Part shown: positions 45,616-55,182 of the stretch, piece by piece
Layout of the letters: each line of letters starts with the position of its first letter
How positions within the stretch are numbered: the first letter of the stretch is position 1
Source: Dactylosporangium vinaceum
GTDB taxonomy: Bacteria; Actinomycetota; Actinomycetes; Mycobacteriales; Micromonosporaceae
Assembly (NCBI RefSeq): GCF_019904175.1
Contig: NZ_CP061913.1
Location: 310,001 to 374,000 of the forward strand
Reading direction: 5' to 3'
Length of the DNA stretch: 64,000 bases
Made by a program: the position numbers and the translations under genes
Notes under the pieces: generated by a model
The model's database searches: none
Told to the model about the DNA's origin: nothing
Seen by the model: the letters and a program-made list of their open reading frames with translations, nothing else

Positions 45616-46757
45616 TGCCAGCAAAGACGTCTGTCGACTCTCTGACGCGTCGAGCTCTGTGCATCGCGCAGAGTTCCACCTACCCCCTGTACGTATTCAC
45701 GCTACGGGCTGAGGAAGTCCTCCGCGTCGCGGACATCTCTCGAGTCAGCCGCGATCAGACCGGCAAGCTGATCGGTTACCAGCGTCCCGAGGTTCGTAAA
45801 CACATCCAGGAGATCGTCGACTACCTCAACGCCGACGGAGCCGTCTTCCCTAACCCGATTATCATGGCCCTGTCCTCCAGGGTGCACTTCAAGAAGATTC
45901 GCGGGGATCGGCTGCCTGGCGACGAACTCGGCATCACCGGAACCCTCACGATTCCGCTGCCCCGAGCCGGACAGGCGAAGCCGGCGTGGATCGTCGACGG
46001 CCAGCAACGCGCGCTCGCCTTGTCGCGCATGCGCCAGAAGGATTTTCCCGTCCCGGTGACAGGCTTCGTTGCCGACGCGGTGAAGGTGCAACGTGATCAG
46101 TTTCTGCGGATCAACAACACCAAGCCACTGCCACGCGGACTGGTGACGGAACTCCTTCCGGAGGTTGACAGCCCGCTACCACCGAGACTGGCGATCCGCA
46201 GGGCACCGTCCGAGTTGTGCGACTTGCTTAACACGGACGAGCGTTCACCGCTGCGCGGCATGATCCGGCGGGCGTCCACCGCCAAGGCACACGCCGCCCA
46301 TGCCGTCATCACTGACACCGGCATCGTTGAAATGATCAAGGAAAGTTTGACGTCCTCAGGCTGTCTGTTTCCCTACCGTGACGTCGGGCGCAACGAGACC
46401 GACTTCGACGGGATCTTGCATGCGCTCTACGCCTATTGGGCTGCTGTACGCGACACCTTCCCGGATGCCTGGGGCAAACCCGCCGACAAGAGCCGACTCA
46501 TGCACGGCGCCGGCGTGCGTGCGATGGGCCGGCTCATGGACCGCATCCTGGGCATCGTCGATCCACGCGGAGAGGACGCACCGCAATTGATCCGCGAGCA
46601 ACTCGCGCTGGTCGCTCCGTGCTGCCATTGGACGTCCGGAACATGGGAAGGCCTCAACATGCGCTGGAACGAGGTTGAGAACACCACCCGGGACGCAAAT
46701 GCGTTGTCGAACTATCTCATCAGGGTGCATCGCAACGCCCAAGCGGGGCTGCGATGA
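45615..46757 (+). CDS. dpdB: DGQQR-motif protein, DpdB-like paralogue 1
   Basis: A 380-residue member of the DGQHR/DndB-like superfamily that includes DpdB, a reported ATPase needed by DpdA. The signature is WIVDGQQRALAL (DGQQR at residues 128-132). Other landmarks shared with the gene at 47989 are GYQRPE (55-60), QFLRINNTKPLPRGLVTELL, LMHGAGVRAMGRLMD and CCHWTSGTWEGLNMRW. Overall identity to that paralogue looks modest. It overlaps both neighbours by 1-4 nt, directly before dpdA, so it is probably a partner of the transglycosylase. The His of DGQHR is Gln here. Confidence 0.82.
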   Translation: MPAKTSVDSLTRRALCIAQSSTYPLYVFTLRAEEVLRVADISRVSRDQTGKLIGYQRPEVRKHIQEIVDYLNADGAVFPNPIIMALSSRVHFKKIRGDRLPGDELGITGTLTIPLPRAGQAKPAWIVDGQQRALALSRMRQKDFPVPVTGFVADAVKVQRDQFLRINNTKPLPRGLVTELLPEVDSPLPPRLAIRRAPSELCDLLNTDERSPLRGMIRRASTAKAHAAHAVITDTGIVEMIKESLTSSGCLFPYRDVGRNETDFDGILHALYAYWAAVRDTFPDAWGKPADKSRLMHGAGVRAMGRLMDRILGIVDPRGEDAPQLIREQLALVAPCCHWTSGTWEGLNMRWNEVENTTRDANALSNYLIRVHRNAQAGLR

Positions 46758-48112
46758 AGTTCTTCTTCCCCGACAGCCAGGATCAGGTCGACCCGAGTTT
46801 TGACTTCGTGTCCGAGGAGCGCGATCCCTTCAGGGTTCGACAGCGCGACGACCTGTATGCCCACGAGGCGCTGACCCAGGCGCCGTTCGACGGTCTGCTG
46901 GTCTCGAAGTCCATCGTGGACGGACAGGCTGGCGGTGGAACCGGCAAATACACCGCTGCGCAGCGCCATCGGCTCTACCGGGAGGGAGCAGCCCGCTTCT
47001 TCCGGCTTGATCGGGGCCACACGCCGTTGGAGATCATCGGTGACTGCGGCGCCTTCTCGTATGTCGCTGAGGAGTTTCCGCCATACACCGTCGACGAGGT
47101 GATCGACTTCTACGACGGGTGCGGCTTCAACTACGGCATTGCGGTCGATCACATCATTCTCCAGTACGACCCGATCGCGACCCGAACCGATGACCGAGCC
47201 GCCGAATGGCTACGCCGTCAGGACATCACACTCGAACTGGCCCAGGACTTTTGGACACGCTGCATCGACCGGAAGGTCCGTTTCGCGCCGGTCGGTGTCG
47301 CCCAGGGCTGGAGTCCGGCCTCGTACGCCGACGCCGTCGTCGTCCTGCAGCGCATCGGCTATCGGCGTATCGCGCTAGGGGGGATGGTCCCGCTGAAAAC
47401 CGTGGAAATCCTCGCCTGCCTGCGGGCGATCGACGACGTCCGCGACCCGAGCACACAACTGCATCTGCTCGGTGTCAGCCGATGCGACGACGTCCCCACC
47501 TTCGCGAGTCACGGCGTGACCAGTTTCGACAGCACATCGCCGTTCCGGCAGGCATTCAAGGACGATCGCGACAACTACTACACCGCTAGCCGAACCTACG
47601 TCGCGCTGCGCGTACCGCAGGTCGACGGCAACACCAAACTCAAAACTCGTATCCGGTCCGGCGAAATCAGCCAGGGCCAAGCGATGGCTCTTGAGCGGAC
47701 AGCGTTGAGCCGCCTCCGTCAGTTCGATGCGAACGAGATCGATGTTGACCCCGTCGTCGACGCACTCCTTGAGTACAGCGCTCTGTGGGACGGCAAGACC
47801 GACCGTGGTGCCCAGTATCGCGCCACACTGTCAGACCGGCCGTGGCGAGACTGTCCGTGTGACCTCTGCACATCAGTCGGTATCGAGATCGTAATTTTTC
47901 GTGGCTCCGAACGAAATAAGCGGCGCGGCTTTCACAATTTATACGTCTTTGAACAACGGCTTCGCGAACAACGAGGAAGGAACACGGAGTGTCCACAACT
48001 AGGCGTTCTTCCCGCTCCAGCATCGCGGCAGGAGAACTCCGTCTTCCCGCCCTCGAAATCCAGCAAGGACATGGACGCCGTCTCTACACCTTCGCCATGG
48101 ACGGCAAGTTAG
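46754..48112 (+). CDS. dpdA: DNA guanine transglycosylase DpdA (TGT-like)
   Basis: A 452-residue TGT-fold enzyme expected to swap guanine in DNA for preQ0. TGT landmarks are present in divergent form. GDCGAFSY (Asp97) corresponds to DSGGFQ. FAPVGVAQGW corresponds to the VQG motif, and RIALGGMVPL to the LGGL loop. GVTSFDSTSPF contains the presumed nucleophile Asp259, and the zinc site is Cys367, Cys369, Cys372 and His394 (CPCDLC, then FHNLYVFEQRL). The conserved fold ends near residue 405. About 45 further residues overlap the next gene by 124 nt and may be an accidental tail. Bases 47890-47960 are unusually AT-rich. Confidence 0.88.
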   Translation: MKFFFPDSQDQVDPSFDFVSEERDPFRVRQRDDLYAHEALTQAPFDGLLVSKSIVDGQAGGGTGKYTAAQRHRLYREGAARFFRLDRGHTPLEIIGDCGAFSYVAEEFPPYTVDEVIDFYDGCGFNYGIAVDHIILQYDPIATRTDDRAAEWLRRQDITLELAQDFWTRCIDRKVRFAPVGVAQGWSPASYADAVVVLQRIGYRRIALGGMVPLKTVEILACLRAIDDVRDPSTQLHLLGVSRCDDVPTFASHGVTSFDSTSPFRQAFKDDRDNYYTASRTYVALRVPQVDGNTKLKTRIRSGEISQGQAMALERTALSRLRQFDANEIDVDPVVDALLEYSALWDGKTDRGAQYRATLSDRPWRDCPCDLCTSVGIEIVIFRGSERNKRRGFHNLYVFEQRLREQRGRNTECPQLGVLPAPASRQENSVFPPSKSSKDMDAVSTPSPWTAS

Positions 48113-49149
48113 TCCCGCAGATCGCCACAGTGTCCCGTGTCCGCCGTGACGTCGAGACGCAACTGCACGGATACCAGCGGCCAGAAGCCCTCGCGCACGT
48201 CGCGGCCATCCGCCGCTACATTGAGACGGACACCAGCCCGCTGCTGCCGAACTCGATCGTCATCGCCTTCGACGAACGTGTCCGCTTCGAGCCCGGACCA
48301 GGGGATGCGGGCAGCCCGACCTATGTCCGTAGCGGCACGCTCGTCATCCCAGTCGTCGATGGCCCGGAGCGCGACCGGCCCGGATTCATCGTCGACGGGC
48401 AGCAACGATGCGCCGCCATCCGGGATGCAAACGTGGACGCTTTTCCGGTCAGTATCAGCGCTTTCATCACCAGCGAGACATCGGACCAGCGCAGTCAGTT
48501 CATTCTGGTGAACTCGACAAAGGCGCTGCCCAAGGGCCTCATTCATGAGTTGCTGCCCGGCGCGTCTGGATCGTTACCTGTCCCACTCCGCGTGCGACAA
48601 CTGCCGGCCACATTGCTCGAACGTTTGAACTTTGATAGCCGCTCACCACTGCATCACATGATCCAAACCCCGACGAATCCGAAAGGTGTGATCAAGGACA
48701 ACTCCATCCTGCGCATGCTCGAAACCAGTCTGACGGATGGCGCCCTCTACAAGCTTCGCAACGACGAGGCACTGCCGAACAACGGGTTTATGCTGACTGT
48801 GCTCTTCAACTTCTGGACTGCAGTCCAGAAGGTATTTCCCGACGCCTGGGGCCTCCCGCCGCGCAAATCCCGACTCATGCACGGTGCCGGTATCATCAGC
48901 CTCGGCTATCTGATGGACGAGATCAGCCACAACCGCGACCGTGGTGACGGAATCGTCGAAGCCGACGACTTCGCCGTCCATCTCAAAGCCATCGCCGACG
49001 ATTGTCACTGGACCTCGGGAGACTGGCATTTTGCGGACGGCGTCGTCCGCAAGTGGAACGACATCCAGAACACCCCCCGCGACATCCAACGGATCTCCAA
49101 CTTTCTTCAGAACCGTTACCGCGCCGCGCGGTTGGCTCAAGCTGCCTAG
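47989..49149 (+). CDS. dpdB: DGQQR-motif protein, DpdB-like paralogue 2
   Basis: A 386-residue relative of the gene at 45615. It has HGYQRPEALAHVAAIRRY, FIVDGQQRCAAIRDA (DGQQR at residues 136-140), QFILVNSTKALPKGLIHELL, LMHGAGIISLGYLMDEIS and CHWTSGDWHFADGVVRKW. The GTG at 47989 gives the full N-terminal domain: ALEIQQGHGRRLYTFAMDGK aligns with ALCIAQSSTYPLYVFTLRAE of paralogue 1. The 124-nt overlap with dpdA is therefore real on this strand. Of the two, this one is followed by a hairpin and a 178-bp gap, so it ends the modification half. The two may form a heteromer or have split functions. Confidence 0.82.
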   Translation: MSTTRRSSRSSIAAGELRLPALEIQQGHGRRLYTFAMDGKLVPQIATVSRVRRDVETQLHGYQRPEALAHVAAIRRYIETDTSPLLPNSIVIAFDERVRFEPGPGDAGSPTYVRSGTLVIPVVDGPERDRPGFIVDGQQRCAAIRDANVDAFPVSISAFITSETSDQRSQFILVNSTKALPKGLIHELLPGASGSLPVPLRVRQLPATLLERLNFDSRSPLHHMIQTPTNPKGVIKDNSILRMLETSLTDGALYKLRNDEALPNNGFMLTVLFNFWTAVQKVFPDAWGLPPRKSRLMHGAGIISLGYLMDEISHNRDRGDGIVEADDFAVHLKAIADDCHWTSGDWHFADGVVRKWNDIQNTPRDIQRISNFLQNRYRAARLAQAA

Positions 49150-49173
49150 GAAGTAGCCGCCTAGCCTGTGGAA

Positions 49174-49207
49174 CCTACGCGACGACCACCCCTAGCCGTC
49201 GCGTAGG
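49174..49207 (+). terminator. Stem-loop between modification and restriction halves
   Basis: CCTACGCGACG (49174-49184) and CGTCGCGTAGG (49197-49207) form a perfect 11-bp stem with a 12-nt loop, 24 bp after the second DGQQR gene. There is no U-tract. It is probably a terminator or attenuator that separates expression of the modification genes from the helicases. Confidence 0.7.
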
Positions 49208-49327
49208 AACCGCATCAGCCGTCCGGGCAACCCGAAACCACCACATGCGGCGTGCTACACCAGATCGGCGCATACATTAACGTCGCGGTTGATGACTGTC
49301 GTCGCAGGTTGTCGGTACTCTGCCTGG

Positions 49328-52300
49328 GTGCGTCAAGCTCCTCCCTCGATCACGATGCCCATCGGCCAGTTTGTAGTCCATCCGAACGTGCCTGGCGTTG
49401 GAAGAGTCGGTGCCGATCGCGGCGAGGACCTGCGAGTCGACGCCTTCGATTCCATCGCGACGCCGATCGCACAGTCCTGGTGGGTTCCAACTCGTGAATG
49501 TCGAGCAGTGCTGTTGCTGCCGCAGACGAGGGTCTACTGGCAAGATCCCGACACGGGGCGATGGAGGGCTGGCCGCATCCTCGGGGGCGGCCCCGACGTG
49601 TACTTCGTGCGTCTTCCAAACAAGGACATCGACTACCAGGTCCCGCGTGAACACCTCCGGGTACGGTGGGACAAACCGATCACCTCTCCCGTTGAGGTGC
49701 TCGCCGCCGGCGTTAACGAATCGCCATACTTCCGCGACGCCCGGCTGCCCATGCTCGGAAGCCTGATCGAACAACGCGCCACTTGCGCCAACCTGCCTGC
49801 GCTGCTGTCGGCGGCGATCGAAATCTATCCGCATCAGGTGCAGGCCGCCCTGACCGTGCTCAGCGACCCGGTCCAGCGATATTTGCTGGCCGATGAGGTG
49901 GGCCTCGGGAAGACCATCGAAGCGGGACTCGTCATCCGTCAGCGCATGCTCGACCAGCCCGACTGTCGAGTCGTCGTACTCGCCCCGGACATGCTGCGCC
50001 ACCAATGGGACCGCGAACTACGCGGCAAGTTCTTCATCGACGACTTCCCGTCTGCGACGCTGAAGATCACGCGCCACGAGACACCGGGGCGGTGGACTGA
50101 ATACCACGGGTTCGACCTGGTCGTGGTCGACGAGGCACATCGGTTGACCGACGCCGCCGAGCCGAGCCTGTCGCCATATCGGGAACTTGCCCAACTGGCA
50201 CACTCGACGCCACGGCTGCTGCTTCTGTCGGCAACGCCGTCCACATCCAGACCGCAAGCGCATCTGGGCTTGCTGCACCTGCTGGATCCCGTCCTCTACC
50301 GCTGGGACGACTACCCGCAATTCGTCCAGCGGTTCGGTACGCGACGGGTCCTTGCCAATGCCGTCTTCGGACTGGACGCTGACTTCGAGCCGCTGCTGCC
50401 CGGCGCCGTTGCAGAAATCTCGGATCTCATTCCTGGCGACACTGCATTCCACGCGCTTTCCGCAGAGGTTCTGGACCTCTTGACGCCCGATGGCGACTTA
50501 GTACAAGAGGATCAGCGAGAGCGCCTACGCACGAGGGTCGACGCCCTTCGCGCGCACATCAGTGAGACGTACCGCTTGCACCGACGCATGATCCGCCATC
50601 GACGACACAACGTCCTGGCAGCAGCGGACGACGACCATGCTGACGCGTTGCCGTTCGAGGTTACCGGCCGGCAACGTCCCTCGATGCTGAATATCCGAGT
50701 TGGCGAGGTGGAGCGGGCAGGAGAACTGCTCCTGGCCTGGCAACAGGACGTCGCGCGCTGGCTGCTTGACCACGAGGCCGACGAACGCGCCGGGGCCTAC
50801 GGACTTGCCCTTGCGGTCCTGGCCTCGCGCAGCGATGGCCTCTCCGAGGACATGCGCGATGCCATGCGATGGCGCGTCCACCACGACGACATGGCTGCGC
50901 AGCGTGCTGGCTTAACCGACCAGGAACGCAACCTCCTCACCGCCCCTGACCTCCTGCCGGCGGATGAGTCCGCCCTGCGGAAGCTCAGCGAGGACCCCGG
51001 CGGCCGCGACTTCGACGCCCGCTTCCTCGCTCGCGCACTCGCCCAGCACAAACGAGTCGTGGTGTTCTGCGGTGCCGGGAGCCTTGCTTTCCTACTGTCC
51101 GACGCTCTGGCGTCTCTCGGGCGAGTGAGCGTCGTAGAGCATACGCACAGTCAGGGAGCGGCCGCGAGCGCGGTCGCCGTGGAACGCTGGCTCGCCGACG
51201 GCGGTGTGCTCATCGCCGACGACAGTGCCGAAGACGGCGTGAATCTCCAAGAGGCTGACGCTGTCATCCACATGCGGTTGCCATGGTCGCCGAACCGTTG
51301 CGAGCAACGACTAGGTCGCGCCGACCGGTTCGCCGGCGCGTTCGGCGGCGGCGCCCGAGCCGCCACGCAGTACGTCATCGCCGCCGGGCACGTCGAAAAT
51401 TCCTTCGCCGCTGCATGGGCGTCCCTACTCACGGATGCGGTTAGGATCTTCGACGAGTCGGTGTCTGCGTTGCAGGACATCCTCGACCGGTTGACGACCG
51501 ACATCTGGGAAGTCGCCCTGCGTGAAGGACCGGAGGCGATGCTCGCCTCCAGTAACGCGGTTACTGGAGCGCTTCAGCAGGAGCGCCGCGAAATCGACGG
51601 GATGGACACCCTGGAGGCTGTGCACGAAGGGACGCTCGGCCGGGTCGTCGCTGAGGCGATCACCGCGACAGAGATGCGCTGGGGCGCACACGAACGGGCG
51701 ATGCGCTCGTACGCAGGTAGTGAGGCGGGCGGACTTCGTTTCGCCGTTCACCCCGACGGAGCGACCCGGCACATCATGCGGTTCGAGCGAGCCCGAGCCG
51801 ATCCTCTAGTATCGCCACGGCTGCTCGCCCTGTCCGGCCGCACGGTCTCACCCAGTGCGATGCGCGGGACCTTCAACCGCAACACAGCACTGCGCGTATC
51901 CGGAACGCCGCTGTTTCGGCTCGGGAACCCGTTCGTCGATCTGCTTGCGACCGTGATCGCAGTCGACGACCGCGGGCAAGCTTGTGTGCTCTGGCGACCT
52001 GGTATGCGCAGGCGTGACCTCGTTGCATACTTCGGCTTCGACTTCCTTGTGGAGGCTGGCATTGACGCAGCGCTTGATCTCGTCGGTGACGAACTTGACG
52101 CCCGGCAGGCGTTGAGACGTCAGGCTGACACAATCCTCCCGCCACTGATCCACCGGCTTTGGCTGCCCGCGGAAACCGACCGGGCCGTCGAGGACCTCCA
52201 ACTGCTGCGATGGCTGGAGGCACCGTACTCGCCTGTTCGTGGCGACCTCAACCTCAATGACGAGCGCATATCCCGCCTCTGGAGCCATTTCGGCGACACG

Positions 52301-52606
52301 GAGGGCCTGGGCGCAGCCGCCCGGCGCGCTGAGCGCAGCGCCCGTGACGAGTTGATCCGCTCAGCGCAACTGGTGCAGCGAGCGGAACGCGCTCAGCAGG
52401 AGGCCGGCCGCGCGCTCTCCATTCGCAGGGCACAGGCACAGGCACGACAGCACGCCGGGCAGTTGCTATCCGACACGCAGAGCTACCTGAATGACGTTCA
52501 GGTCGAGGCCGCTCTGATCGATGCCCTGAGCCGACCGGACATCCGGCTGATGGCGGTGACCTGTGTGGTGGGCGGCGAACTTGGGGCGGCATCGGGTGGA
52601 AGCTGA
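49328..52606 (+). CDS. dpdE: SNF2-type helicase/ATPase, DpdE-like
   Basis: A protein of about 1092 residues. The N-terminal region (IGQFVVHPNVPGVGRVGADR, YQVPREHLRVRW) resembles small beta domains found before SNF2 motors. The motor has LLADEVGLGKTIEAGLVIRQ (Walker A, about residues 188-198), VVVDEAHRLTDA (DEAH at 268), LLSATPSTSRPQ, a long insertion, and LPWSPNRCEQRLGRADRF (motif VI). The helical C-terminus is rich in Arg-Ala-Gln. The GTG at 49328 has a TACTCT box 6 bp upstream, suggesting a leaderless start; the ATG at 49355 is the alternative. It is expected to be a restriction component. Confidence 0.82.
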   Translation: MRQAPPSITMPIGQFVVHPNVPGVGRVGADRGEDLRVDAFDSIATPIAQSWWVPTRECRAVLLLPQTRVYWQDPDTGRWRAGRILGGGPDVYFVRLPNKDIDYQVPREHLRVRWDKPITSPVEVLAAGVNESPYFRDARLPMLGSLIEQRATCANLPALLSAAIEIYPHQVQAALTVLSDPVQRYLLADEVGLGKTIEAGLVIRQRMLDQPDCRVVVLAPDMLRHQWDRELRGKFFIDDFPSATLKITRHETPGRWTEYHGFDLVVVDEAHRLTDAAEPSLSPYRELAQLAHSTPRLLLLSATPSTSRPQAHLGLLHLLDPVLYRWDDYPQFVQRFGTRRVLANAVFGLDADFEPLLPGAVAEISDLIPGDTAFHALSAEVLDLLTPDGDLVQEDQRERLRTRVDALRAHISETYRLHRRMIRHRRHNVLAAADDDHADALPFEVTGRQRPSMLNIRVGEVERAGELLLAWQQDVARWLLDHEADERAGAYGLALAVLASRSDGLSEDMRDAMRWRVHHDDMAAQRAGLTDQERNLLTAPDLLPADESALRKLSEDPGGRDFDARFLARALAQHKRVVVFCGAGSLAFLLSDALASLGRVSVVEHTHSQGAAASAVAVERWLADGGVLIADDSAEDGVNLQEADAVIHMRLPWSPNRCEQRLGRADRFAGAFGGGARAATQYVIAAGHVENSFAAAWASLLTDAVRIFDESVSALQDILDRLTTDIWEVALREGPEAMLASSNAVTGALQQERREIDGMDTLEAVHEGTLGRVVAEAITATEMRWGAHERAMRSYAGSEAGGLRFAVHPDGATRHIMRFERARADPLVSPRLLALSGRTVSPSAMRGTFNRNTALRVSGTPLFRLGNPFVDLLATVIAVDDRGQACVLWRPGMRRRDLVAYFGFDFLVEAGIDAALDLVGDELDARQALRRQADTILPPLIHRLWLPAETDRAVEDLQLLRWLEAPYSPVRGDLNLNDERISRLWSHFGDTEGLGAAARRAERSARDELIRSAQLVQRAERAQQEAGRALSIRRAQAQARQHAGQLLSDTQSYLNDVQVEAALIDALSRPDIRLMAVTCVVGGELGAASGGS

Positions 52607-55181
52607 CGGCTGGGCCGAGGCTCAGGAACTGTGGAAGACCTGGCCCGACGTGCCCGCGGATTTACCCGTCTCCGGTATCTGCGGCCGCCTCCGGGACGCA
52701 CTCGTTGGCCTGAACGGCAAGACAGCGGGCTGGCGCGATGTGGCGGCACTCACCCGCCAGGTGCTGCTCGAGAACGAGGCGCGTCACGGCGGCAGTTGGC
52801 CCCTCGCCGTCCCCGACGGCAGAGGGCTGCCGAGCCGCAGGCAATGGGAACAACTGGGCTGCGAAGCGCTGTCCACCGCTGACGGTTTCTCGGTCACGGC
52901 ACGGGTCTGGTATCCGCCTACGGGAGCCGTCGCGTCGGATGATGCCGCCGCAACGGAGGTGCAGGAGGTGTACGCCGGCCGCTCGGATCGCACGATGACG
53001 CACCTCGCCGATCCGTTCTGGAGTCGTGGACTGGGCAAGGACTTCCGGCAGTACACGTCGCTCGGGCAGCGGCAGGCCGCTCGCACTGTGGTCACCGCCC
53101 CGCCTGGCAGCACGACGATCGTGTGCCTGCCTACCGGCCAGGGTAAGACGGAGGTGGCCTGGGCTGCTGTGCTACCAGCGACCCGGCAACGCGGAGTGGC
53201 TGTTGTCGTGGTGCCAACGGTTGTCCTGGCGATGGACATGGAACGCCGGCTACGTGGCCTGGTCACGTCGCTCGGCGAGTCGCAGAGCCCCAGCGGGTGC
53301 TACTCCTACACCAGCGGAACCCCTGAGGATGTCAAGCAGGCCATCCGACGCGACATCCGAGACGGCCGGCAACGCGTCGTCATCGCCGCTCCAGAAGCGG
53401 TGCTAACCGGCCTCAGCCAGGCGCTTGACGACGCTGCGCGCCAGGGCTACTTGACGCATCTGATTATCGATGAGGCCCATCTGGTCGAGCAGTGGGGCAA
53501 CGAGTTCCGTCCAGAGTTCCAAGCGATGAGCGGCCAGCGCCGATCTTGGCTTGCTCTTGCGCCGACGAGCCGCCAGCCCGTCACGGTGGCCATGAGCGCC
53601 ACCCTCACAGAACAGCAGATCCAGACGCTGAAGGAACTGTTCGGGCAGCCCGGCCGGACCGAGTTGGTCTGGGCATCGCAGACCCGCCGCGAGCCGTCGT
53701 ATTTTGTGGACCGCTTCACGACGGCACAGGATCGCAACGCCGCGGTGTTGCATGCGGTGAGCAACCTCCCAAGGCCGTTGGTCCTATACACGTCGTTGAA
53801 GGCTGATGCACGCCGGTGGGCCCGACAGCTCCGGGAAGCGGGCCTCCTTCGCGTAGCAGAGGTCACCGGCGATCTGAACGATGTCCAGCGTCGCGCAGCC
53901 GTGATGGGCTGGCGCGGTGAGGATCGTGATGGCCGACCGGTTCCTACTGAGCACGACGTGGTCGTCGGCACCTCAGCATTCGGTCTCGGCCTGGACATGT
54001 CCAACGTCCGCAGCGTCGTCCACGCGTGCTTGCCCGAGACGATCGACCGCTACTACCAGGAGGTCGGGCGCAGCGGACGCGACGGTCGTCCCTCGGTGGT
54101 GTACCTGACAATCGCCCCGGGCGACGACGCCACGGCCGTAAAGCTCAACCGCGACATCGTTATCAGCGTCAAGAAGGGTTGGGACCGATGGCGAACCATG
54201 TATCGATCCGCCCGCGATCTCGGTGATGGCAGGTACGAGACAAGTCTGGATACGTTCCCGTCGCACCTGCTCGATGAGTCGGAGCAGAATCGTCAGTGGA
54301 ACGTCCGCACGTTGAACCTGATGGCGCGCGCACGTTTGATCACTCGCGAGGAACCACAGCCGCCGACCCGGCGGGCAGATGAGTCGGAACCTGAATGGCA
54401 GACGCATCTCGATCAGTACTTCGCGGCCCTCGACGCTCGCGTTGTCTTCAAGCTGCGAGACGGCGAGGCGAACGACGAGTCGTATTGGGGCCAAGCGTTC
54501 GAGGCGCAACGAACGTTGGTTGGCAGGCAGCAGACCGCCGCCCTCGACCAACTTCGAGCATTGGTCCGAGGTGACCGGTGCGTTGGGGACATCCTCGGCG
54601 ACTACTACCGGACGCCGTGGCGGGGCGGCGTTCTGTCCACGGCGGTGAACTGCCGTGGTTGTCCGCAATGCCGGCAGCATCCTGACGACCGCAGCGGCAC
54701 GGCCCTCTATCGAGACGGCGGTGAACCACATCCTGCGGTCGCTCAGTGGCACGAATCGGGTGATCCGCTCGCGGTTGCACGTGGCGCCCGCCAGTGGGTG
54801 AGCATCTGGTGGCGTGACCCGGTTTCTCGGGACGACCTTCTTCCCGAACTGCTGTCGCAGTATGCCCGTCGAGGCTTAGGCGTGCTTGCCGGCCCAGGAG
54901 TGACCGCTGCACTGGCGAGCCGGGTGCAGCGCGACGCCTGGCCGAAGCCCGTGATCGTAGACCACGATGACGACCTCACCGATTCCTTCTCAGGACCGCT
55001 CGTCTGGGTCGCCGATGATTCTGCCGCGCTGCCATCCGTCATCCGTGCACGTCTGCAGGATCGGGTGCCAACCTATCTGATCCATCCCCGCGATCTCGCT
55101 GATCCTGAACGACCCCACGTCGTCTTGCGGCATACCTGCGATGCCTCGCTGTCGCTTGAGACCGCCCTAGGAGCGCTGTGA
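52563..55181 (+). CDS. dpdF: RecQ-like DEAH helicase, DpdF-like
   Basis: An 872-residue superfamily 2 helicase. It shows CLPTGQGKTEVAWAAVLP (Walker A at 190-196), IIDEAHLVEQWGNEFRPEFQ (DEAH at 303, with RecQ-like EQWG), VAMSATLTE, GTSAFGLGLDMSNVRSVVHA and YYQEVGRSGRDGRPSVVYLT. After the motor comes a cysteine cluster (NCRGCPQCRQ, about residue 700), possibly a zinc site. It overlaps dpdE by 44 nt; starting at the GTG at 52596 would still overlap it. Probably it unwinds or scans DNA lacking the modified base. Confidence 0.85.
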   Translation: MWWAANLGRHRVEADGWAEAQELWKTWPDVPADLPVSGICGRLRDALVGLNGKTAGWRDVAALTRQVLLENEARHGGSWPLAVPDGRGLPSRRQWEQLGCEALSTADGFSVTARVWYPPTGAVASDDAAATEVQEVYAGRSDRTMTHLADPFWSRGLGKDFRQYTSLGQRQAARTVVTAPPGSTTIVCLPTGQGKTEVAWAAVLPATRQRGVAVVVVPTVVLAMDMERRLRGLVTSLGESQSPSGCYSYTSGTPEDVKQAIRRDIRDGRQRVVIAAPEAVLTGLSQALDDAARQGYLTHLIIDEAHLVEQWGNEFRPEFQAMSGQRRSWLALAPTSRQPVTVAMSATLTEQQIQTLKELFGQPGRTELVWASQTRREPSYFVDRFTTAQDRNAAVLHAVSNLPRPLVLYTSLKADARRWARQLREAGLLRVAEVTGDLNDVQRRAAVMGWRGEDRDGRPVPTEHDVVVGTSAFGLGLDMSNVRSVVHACLPETIDRYYQEVGRSGRDGRPSVVYLTIAPGDDATAVKLNRDIVISVKKGWDRWRTMYRSARDLGDGRYETSLDTFPSHLLDESEQNRQWNVRTLNLMARARLITREEPQPPTRRADESEPEWQTHLDQYFAALDARVVFKLRDGEANDESYWGQAFEAQRTLVGRQQTAALDQLRALVRGDRCVGDILGDYYRTPWRGGVLSTAVNCRGCPQCRQHPDDRSGTALYRDGGEPHPAVAQWHESGDPLAVARGARQWVSIWWRDPVSRDDLLPELLSQYARRGLGVLAGPGVTAALASRVQRDAWPKPVIVDHDDDLTDSFSGPLVWVADDSAALPSVIRARLQDRVPTYLIHPRDLADPERPHVVLRHTCDASLSLETALGAL

Positions 55182-55182
55182 C

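Noticed and set aside
46754..48112. Reading this gene as an ordinary tRNA-guanine transglycosylase (tgt)
   Set aside because: TGT motifs are strongly divergent (GDCGAFSY for DSGGFQ), and the neighbours are DGQQR proteins and restriction helicases, not queA or queF.
45615..49149. DGQQR proteins as DndB of a phosphorothioation system
   Set aside because: No DndA, DndC, DndD or DndE is present. The partner between them is a TGT-like enzyme, which fits Dpd.
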